26,850 nucleotides of DNA from RGIG4097 sp964599875 (lineage in GTDB: Bacteria; Bacillota; Clostridia; Christensenellales; CAG-917): assembly GCA_964599875.1 (NCBI GenBank), contig CAZRHE010000021.1, positions 1 through 26,850 on the forward strand, written 5' to 3'. The notes below the pieces were generated by a model. The model searched no databases. It had not been told where the DNA came from and worked only from the letters and a program-made list of their open reading frames with translations. The translations under genes and the position numbers were made by a program. Positions 8,843 through 15,414 of this stretch are shown in pieces (the stretch's first letter is position 1; each line of letters opens with the position of its first letter).

Positions 8843-8868
8843 AAAAGCGCGGTCAACACCGCGCTTTT
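8843..8868 (+). terminator. Intrinsic terminator after serine ammonia-lyase
   Basis: An 11-bp stem (AAAAGCGCGGT / ACCGCGCTTTT) with loop CAAC, then ATTTTTT, 20 bp after the stop codon. Confidence 0.85.
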
Positions 8869-8893
8869 ATTTTTTAATTGAATTATCGTATTG

Positions 8894-8922
8894 TTGACAT
8901 TTTTTTTTATCGTTGCTATACT
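8894..8922 (+). promoter_or_regulatory. Near-consensus sigma-A promoter upstream of the tRNA-Ser(UGA) locus
   Basis: TTGACA (8894-8899), 17 bp, TATACT (8917-8922), preceded by TGC (extended -10). It points into the duplicated 5' half and then the complete tRNA-Ser gene. No protein gene follows before 9911, so its product is probably the tRNA precursor with a leader of about 245 nt that includes the insert element. Confidence 0.75.
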
Positions 8923-8947
8923 AATCAACGTCAAGCGTACTTAAATA

Positions 8948-9019
8948 AGTGGAATTAAAAGACGTTTGTTTTATATAACTAAAACTTAATATAATAATAC
9001 GGAAGCGTATCGAAGAGGT
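8948..9019 (+). repeat. Direct repeat copy 1: leader plus 5' end of tRNA-Ser(UGA)
   Basis: This 72-bp block matches 9121-9192 at 68 of 72 positions, offset 173 bp. It includes an AT-rich leader and the first 19 bases of tRNA-Ser (9001-9019, acceptor 5' strand and start of the D-arm). After 9019 the tRNA sequence breaks off into the insert element, so this is a broken tRNA copy. Confidence 0.85.
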
Positions 9020-9110
9020 GCGACGCGTAAAGCAAACAATCCTGTGAATTGTTTGTAGCCAAAGCGGACGAACGGGCTTCCCTTGGAAACCGTGAAGTCG
9101 GACATAACGG
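9006..9110 (+). repeat. 105-bp D-loop insert element, copy A
   Basis: This block matches 21039-21143 (minus strand) at 100 of 105 positions with no gaps. It begins in the tRNA-Ser D-stem (TATCGAAG), holds about 83 bases of unrelated sequence, and ends in CATAACGG, the continuation of the tRNA-Ser D-loop. Inside are a hairpin with 8-bp stem CAAACAAT/ATTGTTTG and 7-base loop (9033-9055), and a second helix ACGG/CCGT enclosing TTCC/GGAA (9072-9093). Differences between copies preserve these pairings. I do not recognise the element. Confidence 0.8.
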
Positions 9111-9120
9111 GGCGGAGCCG

Positions 9121-9192
9121 AGTGGAATTAAAAGACGTTTGCTTTATATAACTAAAACTTAATATAACGATATGGAAGCGTATCGAAGAGGT
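9121..9192 (+). repeat. Direct repeat copy 2, leading into the intact tRNA-Ser
   Basis: This is the partner of 8948-9019 (4 mismatches in 72). Here the sequence continues uninterrupted into the complete tRNA. Its AT-rich leader (AACTTAATATAA) also resembles the leader of tRNA-Ser(CGA). Confidence 0.85.
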
Positions 9193-9262
9193 CATAACGA
9201 GGCGGTCTTGAAAACCGTTTGGGTGAAAACCCACGGGGGTTCGAATCCCTCCGCTTCCGCCA
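9174..9262 (+). tRNA. tRNA-Ser (anticodon UGA), CCA encoded
   Basis: The 89-nt gene folds as a class II tRNA: acceptor GGAAGCG/CGCTTCC, D-stem TCG/CGA, anticodon stem GCGGT/ACCGT with loop CTTGAAA (anticodon TGA at 34-36), long variable arm GGGT-GAAA-ACCC, and T-arm GGGGG-TTCGAAT-CCCTC. The discriminator is G and CCA is encoded. It decodes UCA and other UCN codons by wobble. Partial copies of its 5' end (upstream) and 3' end (downstream, three extra) flank it. Confidence 0.96.
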
Positions 9263-9810
9263 AAACCCTGCTATCTGCAGGGTTTTACTTTGCTCCGAGA
9301 TTTAGCACTGCGTGCCGCTTGCTCCGCAAGCCGAACCCCCGTTCGGGCTGACGCTTCGCTATGTGAGTAAACTCACTCGCTCCGCTATTCCGTCACTTCG
9401 TTCCTCGCGAATCCCTCCGCTTCCGCCAAAACCCTGCTATCTGCAGGGTTTTACTTTGCTCCGAGATTTAGCACTGCGTGCCGCTTGCTCCGCAAGCCGA
9501 ACCCCCGTTCGGGCTGACGCTTCGCTATGTGAGTAAACTCACTCGCTCCGCTATTCCGTCACTTCGTTCCTCGCGAATCCCTCCGCTTCCGCCAAAACCC
9601 TGCTATCTGCAGGGTTTTACTTTGCTCCGAGATTTAGCACTGCGTGCCGCTTGCTCCGCAAGCCGAACCCCCGTTCGGGCTGACGCTTCGCTATGTGAGT
9701 AAACTCACTCGCTCCGCTATTCCGTCACTTCGTTCCTCGCGAATCCCTCCGCTTCCGCCAAAACCCTGCTATCTGCAGGGTTTTACTTTGCTCCGAGATT
9801 AGGCACTGCG
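9242..9810 (+). repeat. 166-bp tandem repeat: tRNA-Ser 3' end + terminator + structured spacer (3.4 units)
   Basis: Units start at 9242, 9408, 9574 and 9740. The first three are identical at every base I compared; the fourth diverges and stops near 9800. Each unit begins with the T-loop-to-CCA end of tRNA-Ser (CGAATCCCT...CCA, 21 nt), so only unit 1 belongs to the complete tRNA. A terminator hairpin follows (AAAACCCTG/CAGGGTTTT). About 120 bp of nested hairpins complete the unit: GCTTG/CAAGC, CCGAAC/GTTCGG and GTGAG/CTCAC. Perfect identity implies very recent amplification. Identical open frames inside units 1 and 2 (9312-9536 and 9478-9702) are by-products of the repeat. Confidence 0.93.
9262..9287 (+). 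terminator. Intrinsic terminator of tRNA-Ser(UGA), repeated in each 166-bp unit
   Basis: A 9-bp stem AAAACCCTG/CAGGGTTTT with a 7-base loop starts right at the CCA end. The same hairpin recurs after the tRNA tails at about 9428, 9594 and 9760. Confidence 0.85.
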
Positions 9811-9838
9811 TAATACTTGAGTTATTAAAAATGACCTG

Positions 9839-9867
9839 TTGAATAGTCTGCACAGTCGTGGTATAAT
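9839..9867 (+). promoter_or_regulatory. Sigma-A promoter of the cyclase-family gene
   Basis: TTGAAT (9839-9844), 17 bp, TATAAT (9862-9867), about 43 bp before the start codon. It begins only about 30 bp after the last fragment of the tRNA-tail repeat. Confidence 0.7.
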
Positions 9868-9910
9868 GTCGATAATCAACGCATGGATTGCGTTTTTCGG
9901 AGAATAAACG

Positions 9911-10510
9911 ATGAAAATATATGATATTTCACAAGAAGTTTTCAGTTGTAAGGTGTATCCAGACGACCCTGCGCCGAAGAAAATCGTTATTAAATCGACG
10001 GATTGTGGGGACGAATACAATTTGACGGAGTTCAGTATGTGCGCGCACAACGGCACGCATATCGACGCGCCCTATCATTTTATTGCAGACGGAAAAACCG
10101 TGGATGAAATCTCTTTGGACGCCTTTGTCGGGATGGCTTACGTTGCAGAATACAACGGCGTTGTCGACGGTGATGACGCGAAAAACATAATCGCAAAAGC
10201 GAAAAAACTAAATCCCGAATCGGCAAAAAGGATTCTTATCAAAGGCGACGTCGAGATATCGTCGGATGCGGCAAAGGTGTTTGCGTCTTCGCAGGTTTTG
10301 CTTTTAGGCAACGAGCCGCAAACCGTCGGGCCGCAAAACGCGCCTATGGAAGTGCATACGATACTTTTAAGCGCGGGCGTCGTATTGCTCGAAGGGATTC
10401 GTTTGGCGGGCATTTCCGAAGGCGTTTACTATTTGAACGCCGCTCCCCTGAATTTGTCGGGCGCGGACGGCTCCCCTTGCAGAGCGATATTGATTGACTT
10501 AAACGAATAA
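9911..10510 (+). CDS. Cyclase-family metal-dependent hydrolase (kynurenine formamidase-like)
   Basis: This 199-residue cytoplasmic protein belongs to the cyclase family (PF04199), whose members include bacterial kynurenine formamidase and other amide or ester hydrolases. The metal-binding signature is clear: HNGTHIDAPYHF, with His46, His50, Asp52 and His56 as likely ligands. Family length is about 200-220. GGAG eight bases before the ATG supports the start. The gene has its own promoter and is followed after 38 bp by a nucleotidyltransferase, probably co-transcribed. No tryptophan-degradation genes are near, so the actual substrate is unknown and the kynurenine link is only by family. Confidence 0.88.
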   Translation: MKIYDISQEVFSCKVYPDDPAPKKIVIKSTDCGDEYNLTEFSMCAHNGTHIDAPYHFIADGKTVDEISLDAFVGMAYVAEYNGVVDGDDAKNIIAKAKKLNPESAKRILIKGDVEISSDAAKVFASSQVLLLGNEPQTVGPQNAPMEVHTILLSAGVVLLEGIRLAGISEGVYYLNAAPLNLSGADGSPCRAILIDLNE

Positions 10511-10548
10511 ATTTAGGTCGCGTTATGACCGAGAGAAAGGCGGAAGAT

Positions 10549-11298
10549 ATGAAAGAAATCATTCTTGAAAAATTGAAAGAAATCGAAGAGCGTGAAAACG
10601 TCAAGATTCTGCATTGCGTGGAATCGGGAAGCCGCGCGTGGGGGTTTGCGTCCCCCGACAGCGACTACGACGTTAGGTTTATATACGTGCATCCGAAAGA
10701 GTATTACTTGCGCCTTGACAAAACGCGGGACGTCATAGAATGGCAATTGGACGACACTCTCGATATCAACGGTTGGGACGTTCAAAAGGCGTTGACGCTA
10801 TTGCACAAGTCCAATCCGACGCTGTTTGAATGGAATTCCTCCCCTATCGTATACGCAACGACGGAAGAGTGGCAAAAGATATCAAAGGTAATAAACCGCT
10901 ACTTCGTCGCGAAATCAGGGCTGTATCACTATATCAGCATGGCGAAAAACAACTGTCGCCAATTTTTGAGCGACGACGTCGTCAAGTACAAGAGATATTT
11001 TTACGTGCTCCGTCCCATACTTGCGTGCAAATGGATTCTGTCGAAAGGCACTCCCCCGCCCATGCTTTTCTCTGCCCTCACGGACGAATATCTCGACGAG
11101 GACTTAAAACCCGCCGTCAATAAACTGCTTAATCTAAAAATAAATAATCCCGAAATCGAAACAGGCAAGCGATTTGCGGAAATCGACGAATATATAAGTC
11201 GCGCTATCCCCGAAATCGAGGACGCCGTCACAAAACTGCCCGACGAAAACGCAAACGACTGGGATGAATTGAACGAGTTGTTCCTGTCCCTACTTTGA
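10549..11298 (+). CDS. Nucleotidyltransferase domain protein (YcgL/RlaP-like)
   Basis: This 249-residue protein has a DNA polymerase beta-type nucleotidyltransferase fold. The active-site motif is GSRAWGFASPDSDYDVR (27-43), with Gly27-Ser28 for nucleotide binding and Asp39/Asp41 as likely metal ligands. The remainder (EYYL, FEWNSSPIVY, a helical C-terminal half) fits the YcgL/RlaP-type family (PF10127), linked in the literature to RNA-ligase-associated systems; the biological role is mostly unknown. ATG 10549 is preferred because homologues typically start with this M-K-x-I-L helix and a purine-rich AAAGGCGG lies upstream. ATG 10525, eight codons earlier, is also possible. It follows the cyclase gene closely and ends before a bidirectional terminator. 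Confidence 0.85.
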   Translation: MKEIILEKLKEIEERENVKILHCVESGSRAWGFASPDSDYDVRFIYVHPKEYYLRLDKTRDVIEWQLDDTLDINGWDVQKALTLLHKSNPTLFEWNSSPIVYATTEEWQKISKVINRYFVAKSGLYHYISMAKNNCRQFLSDDVVKYKRYFYVLRPILACKWILSKGTPPPMLFSALTDEYLDEDLKPAVNKLLNLKINNPEIETGKRFAEIDEYISRAIPEIEDAVTKLPDENANDWDELNELFLSLL

Positions 11299-11350
11299 CG
11301 TATTCGCGCGATTATCGTGAGAAATTATCTAATAAACCGCGTTTTACGAA

Positions 11351-11374
11351 AAAGCCCTGCGATTGCAGGGCTTT
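11351..11374. terminator. Bidirectional intrinsic terminator
   Basis: A 10-bp stem AAAGCCCTGC/GCAGGGCTTT with GATT loop and flanking A and T runs. It lies between the convergent nucleotidyltransferase gene and the last gene of the nucleoside transporter operon. Confidence 0.85.
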
Positions 11375-11401
11375 AATTTGCGTAAGTTTTATCCGCGCAG
11401 G

Positions 11402-12364
11402 CTATCTCTCTTCTCGGAAGTAGGATAAGCCGAGTGCGGCGGGCGGTTGCGTTTCTCTTTTATTTCTCAAACTCGTCACGATAAGCACTATAAGCGTAAC
11501 AATGTACGGAAGCAATTTGATGAAGTTCTTCATTTCTACACTTACGGATAATGAAGTGGGAAGCATATAGAAGATGCTAAACAAAATCGAGCCCAAAATG
11601 CCCCAACTAGGTTTCCATACAGAGAAAATAACAAGTGCAACGGCAAGCCAACCATATTCTTCGACAGCAACGCCGATATTACCAGTACTTCCGCCTATAT
11701 AGTCCATAACGTAGAAGAGTCCGCCGAGTCCTGAAATCGCACAACCGATGATAGTGGAGAGATATCTGTACTTCGTGACGTTGATACCAGCCGCATCAGC
11801 AGTTGCGGGGCTTTCACCAACCGCACGAAGGTTGAGGCCCACTCTAGTCTTTTTAAAGACTATGGTCACTATAATTGCTACGAAAATAGCAATATAAACT
11901 AAAATGCCATATGACAAGAACAATCGAGTAAACCAGTTATCATGTGCACAAGAGAATGTTTTAATAAAATAACTGCTCACTTCAGAAAACCCTGTCGTTT
12001 CTAATTGTCCAAGAACATACTTGTTCAAACCGACACCGAAAGTGGTAATGGTAAGACCGACCAGGTTTTGATTACATCTCAAGGTGACTGCAAAGAAACT
12101 ATACAGAAGTCCTGCAAGACCACCGAACAAAATTGCGACCAAAATAGGAATGAACACCGCAAGGAAACCGTTCATTTGGCTCAAATCCGAAAGGGATTTG
12201 ATATACCAAGACGCACCGAGGCATCCACCGACCGCACCGATACACATGACGCCCGGAGTGCCAAGGTTGAGGTGTCCGCTCTTTTGTGTAATTGTTTCTC
12301 CGGTCGAGCCGAAAAGGAATATCGTACTAAATCTTATTGATTTTTGTAATAAATTCAAAAACAT
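11402..12364 (-). CDS. nupQ: Nucleoside ABC transporter permease (NupQ/YufQ-like)
   Basis: This 320-residue inner-membrane permease is the second membrane subunit of a BmpA/NupOPQ-type purine nucleoside importer (branched-chain amino acid permease family). Recognisable stretches are ETITQKSGHLNLGTPGVMCIG near the N-terminus and LRAVGESPATADAAGINV in the cytoplasmic loop that contacts the ATPase. About eight to nine hydrophobic segments are visible. Its ATG overlaps the stop of the upstream permease by one base (TAATG). An AGGAGG ribosome site lies inside the end of that gene, indicating coupled translation. It is the last gene of the operon and ends just before a terminator. Confidence 0.93.
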   Translation of the reverse strand: MFLNLLQKSIRFSTIFLFGSTGETITQKSGHLNLGTPGVMCIGAVGGCLGASWYIKSLSDLSQMNGFLAVFIPILVAILFGGLAGLLYSFFAVTLRCNQNLVGLTITTFGVGLNKYVLGQLETTGFSEVSSYFIKTFSCAHDNWFTRLFLSYGILVYIAIFVAIIVTIVFKKTRVGLNLRAVGESPATADAAGINVTKYRYLSTIIGCAISGLGGLFYVMDYIGGSTGNIGVAVEEYGWLAVALVIFSVWKPSWGILGSILFSIFYMLPTSLSVSVEMKNFIKLLPYIVTLIVLIVTSLRNKRETQPPAALGLSYFREER

Positions 12365-13599
12365 TATTCTTTATCCTCCTCTGCTATTTTTTCCGAATTA
12401 TCTTCTAAACTATTTTCATTCGTTTTTTCTGCGACACTATCGAAACTACTTTCGCTTGCGACTTCGATTTCAGGAGTTTTCTTTGCACGTCTAAATTTAG
12501 CAATGAATGCCGAATCGAACTTCACGCTGTAATTAACAAAAAATTCACTTGCGATAACAACGAAGAAAAATACCGCAGTGATTATGTCGGGAAAATCAGT
12601 GCCGAAACCAAATGCGGAACCAGCGTACTCTGCACCTTTATCGAAAAATTGAACTATTATAGACGTAAACACCGCCGCACCAGGATTAAGACTTGCAAGC
12701 CAGGCTACGAGAATTGCGGTGAAACCCATTCCTCCTGCAGTGGAAGTGTTGAGCGTATAAGACGTACCCGAATAAAGGAGCCAGCCTGCAATACCAGCAA
12801 GCGCTCCCGAAAGGAGCATTGTTCTAATGATGACTTTAGGCACGCTGATACCGATATATTTTGCGGTGTTTTGGCTCTCCCCTACGACGGAAAGTTCGTA
12901 GCCGTGTTTACTGTATTTGAGATATATCGTAACAATAATGGTGATTATCGCTACGATTATGATATTGAGAATATATTTGCTCGCACCACCGATAGCGGTT
13001 CCTGCTCCAATTGCGGGAAGATGACCGTAACTGAGAATACCAAGAGTTTGCGAACCGCTCTTATCCCAAACGACTATACATATTGAAATAAGTCCCATAG
13101 CAATATAGTTCATCATAAGGGTGAACAGGGTTTCGTTGGTGTTCCACTTCGCTTTGAAGATAGCAGGAATAACCGCCCAACACGCGCCGCCGATTATTGC
13201 TACGACCAACATAATAGGGATAAGCAATGCATCAGATACTTTTCCACCGAGATATTCAACCATTACAACGGACATAAGCGCACCCATAAGGACTTGACCT
13301 TCGGCGCCGATATTCCAAAATCTCATTCTGAATGCGGGAGTAACTGCAAGCGTAATGAGGAGCAAAATCGCGGAGTTTTGCAACAGCAAAATTATACGGC
13401 GAGGAGTCCCGAAGTTGCCGACGAATACGTTTTGAATAAATGAGCCGAAAGTACCAGGTTTCAAAATACTGCTGACAACCGCACTGACGAGAAGAGCAAC
13501 AATAACTGCGATAAGTCTTACGAGCCAAGCGCGCCATTTAGGCATGTCCGTGCGTTTTGAAATTTGTATAATGGAGTTATGAGTAAGTTTATTCAGCAT
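12364..13599 (-). CDS. nupP: Nucleoside ABC transporter permease (NupP/YufP-like)
   Basis: This 411-residue permease is the first membrane subunit of the nucleoside importer. Family hallmarks are FRMRFWNIGAEGQVLMGA after the first helices, KWNTNETLFTLMMNYIA, and YELSVVGESQNTAKYIGI in the ATPase-contact loop. The N-terminus begins with a short cytoplasmic segment before helix 1 (WLVRLIAVIVALLVSAVV). After the last helix comes a roughly 45-residue charged tail (KTPEIEVASESSFDSVAEK...), longer than usual. The start at 13599 overlaps the end of the ATPase gene by 11 bases and has GGAGGA a few bases upstream, so translation is coupled. Confidence 0.94.
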   Translation of the reverse strand: MLNKLTHNSIIQISKRTDMPKWRAWLVRLIAVIVALLVSAVVSSILKPGTFGSFIQNVFVGNFGTPRRIILLLQNSAILLLITLAVTPAFRMRFWNIGAEGQVLMGALMSVVMVEYLGGKVSDALLIPIMLVVAIIGGACWAVIPAIFKAKWNTNETLFTLMMNYIAMGLISICIVVWDKSGSQTLGILSYGHLPAIGAGTAIGGASKYILNIIIVAIITIIVTIYLKYSKHGYELSVVGESQNTAKYIGISVPKVIIRTMLLSGALAGIAGWLLYSGTSYTLNTSTAGGMGFTAILVAWLASLNPGAAVFTSIIVQFFDKGAEYAGSAFGFGTDFPDIITAVFFFVVIASEFFVNYSVKFDSAFIAKFRRAKKTPEIEVASESSFDSVAEKTNENSLEDNSEKIAEEDKE

Positions 13600-15334
13600 C
13601 TTTTTCCTCCGTTTTTTCCGAAGAGTGCTTTACCATAAGCAAGCCGATTTCTTCTTTGGTGATATTTCTTGCGTCCACTATACCGCTGATTCTGCCACCG
13701 CAAAGAACGATGATTCTGTCGCAAAGGTCGATGAGTACGTCGAGGTCTTCGCCGACGAAAATGACTGCAACGCCCTTTTCTTTTTGGTCGTTTAAGAGGT
13801 TATATATGGTGTAGGACGAGTTGATATCCAATCCTCTTACGGGATACGCCGCCATAAGCACGGTAGGTGCCGCCGCGATTTCTCTACCCACGAGAACTTT
13901 TTGTACGTTACCGCCCGAAAGGCGTCTGACGGGAGTTTTGACCGAAGGCGTGACGACTTCGAGGTCGTGTACTATGGTTTCTGCAAGGTGTTTTGGGGAC
14001 TTTCTGTCAAGGAAGAAAGAGTGACCCTTGCTATACGAGCGGAGCATCATATTGTCCGTCAAGTCCATATTGCCGACAAGTCCCATACCCAGTCTGTCTT
14101 CGGGGACGAAGGAAAGTCTGACGCCGAGTTCGCGAATTTGAACGGGAGTTTTGGAGCGAAGGTCGACCGCTTCGTTATCCTTTGCGGGATTGAAATAGAC
14201 GATATCGCCCTTATTGAGTTTTTGAAGTCCCGCGATTGCTTCGAGAAGTTCTTTTTGACCGCTACCCGCGATACCCGCGATACCGAGGATTTCGCCCGAG
14301 TGTGCGACGAAAGAAACGTCGTCGAGCACTTTGATTCCGTCGTGATTGACTGCGGTGAGGTTTTCCACGACGAGTCTGTCTTCGACGTCGTGCGGTTCCG
14401 CTCTGTTGATATTGAGTTCGATTTTGGCACCGACCATCATTTCGGTGAGTTCTTTTTCGTTGGTTTCCGCAGTGTTTACGGTCGCGATATGTTCGCCTTT
14501 TCTCAGTACCGCCACTCTATCGCTTATTTCCATAACCTCGTTAAGTTTGTGGGTTATGATGATGATGGATTTTCCGTCCTCGCGCATACGGCGAAGAACT
14601 GCGAAGAGTTTTTTGATTTCTTGAGGGGTAAGGACGGCGGTAGGCTCGTCGAGGATGAGGATATCCGCTCCCCTGTACAAAACTTTTATGATTTCGACAG
14701 TCTGCTTTTCACTGACGGACATGTCGTAAATTTTCTTCTTAAGATCGATTTCAAAGCCGTACTTGTCGGCAATGGTTTGAAGACCGTCCGCTCTGTTTCT
14801 GCTGAGATGATTAAACTTGATTTTGCGGAACAGTTTGACAAAGGGCAAACTTGCGATTTTCAACGCGGTTTGCGCTTTTCCCTTGGGGGTTTCCCCGGGA
14901 ACGATTTTTTTGACGGGTTCGTGAACGTCGTCGTTATCTACGACTATGACCGATTGTTTCGCCTCTTCTTTGATTCTTTGCGCGTTTTCGGATACGGAAT
15001 ATTCGGGCGCCTCTTCGCCGAGCAAAATATTATCCGCGGCGGTAAACACGTCTACGAGTTTGAAGTGCTGGTGCACCATGCCTATCTTATAATTGTAAGC
15101 ATCTCTCGGAGAAAGGATATTCGCCTCTTCGCCCTTGATGAAGATTTGACCTTCGTCTTGACGATAGATGCCGATGATCATATTCATAAGAGTGGTCTTG
15201 CCGCTTCCGTTTTCGCCGAGAATAGACAAAATTTCGCCCTCTCTGAGGTCGAGATCAACGTGATTGTTGGCGATGACCTTTGCGCCGAAACGCTTGGTTA
15301 TGCCTTTGAGTTGCAAAACAACGGGTTTGTTCAT
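13589..15334 (-). CDS. nupO: Nucleoside ABC transporter, duplicated ATP-binding subunit (NupO-like)
   Basis: This 581-residue cytoplasmic subunit has two fused ATPase domains, as in NupO/YufO and the sugar transporter ATPase family. Domain 1 has Walker A GENGSGKT (40-47), Q-loop Gln89 and Walker B ADILILDEPT (223-232). Domain 2 has the family's degenerate P-loop GIAGSGQKEL, signature LSGGNVQK and a Walker-B-like VLMAAYPVRGLD. Two features are odd. The domain 1 signature reads MSVSEKQ where relatives have LSVGQ/LSVGEQQ. An extra segment of about 70 residues (roughly 112-185), charged and helical, separates the Q-loop from the signature, making the protein longer than the usual 500-515. GAGGAC precedes the start. 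It follows the binding-protein gene after an 80-bp gap with a hairpin. Confidence 0.93.
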   Translation of the reverse strand: MNKPVVLQLKGITKRFGAKVIANNHVDLDLREGEILSILGENGSGKTTLMNMIIGIYRQDEGQIFIKGEEANILSPRDAYNYKIGMVHQHFKLVDVFTAADNILLGEEAPEYSVSENAQRIKEEAKQSVIVVDNDDVHEPVKKIVPGETPKGKAQTALKIASLPFVKLFRKIKFNHLSRNRADGLQTIADKYGFEIDLKKKIYDMSVSEKQTVEIIKVLYRGADILILDEPTAVLTPQEIKKLFAVLRRMREDGKSIIIITHKLNEVMEISDRVAVLRKGEHIATVNTAETNEKELTEMMVGAKIELNINRAEPHDVEDRLVVENLTAVNHDGIKVLDDVSFVAHSGEILGIAGIAGSGQKELLEAIAGLQKLNKGDIVYFNPAKDNEAVDLRSKTPVQIRELGVRLSFVPEDRLGMGLVGNMDLTDNMMLRSYSKGHSFFLDRKSPKHLAETIVHDLEVVTPSVKTPVRRLSGGNVQKVLVGREIAAAPTVLMAAYPVRGLDINSSYTIYNLLNDQKEKGVAVIFVGEDLDVLIDLCDRIIVLCGGRISGIVDARNITKEEIGLLMVKHSSEKTEEKDAE

Positions 15335-15366
15335 AATGTCCTCGTTTTCGCTAAAAATAAAAATTT

Positions 15367-15396
15367 GATTTGGCGGAGCGAATGCTCCGCCAAATC
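15367..15396 (-). promoter_or_regulatory. Intra-operon hairpin between bmp and nupO
   Basis: A perfect 13-bp stem (GATTTGGCGGAGC / GCTCCGCCAAATC, 4-base loop) lies just after the bmp stop. On the minus strand it is followed by AAATTTTTATTTTT, like a leaky terminator. Such hairpins commonly protect or truncate the upstream message so that the binding protein is made in excess of the membrane parts; that role is inferred. Confidence 0.7.
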
Positions 15397-15414
15397 GTTG
15401 TCTTGTATTACGAA

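Noticed and set aside
8986..9234. 82-codon minus-strand frame across the tRNA-Ser region
   Set aside because: It runs antisense through the tRNA and the D-loop element and has no ribosome site. Its similarity to a frame near 21050 simply reflects the shared DNA repeat.
9312..9702. Two identical 74-codon open frames
   Set aside because: They exist only because the tandem repeat happens to be open in one frame. They overlap terminators and tRNA tails and lack ribosome sites.
9242..9810. CRISPR array
   Set aside because: The period is constant at 166 bp with the whole unit repeated. There are no short repeats with variable spacers and no cas genes.
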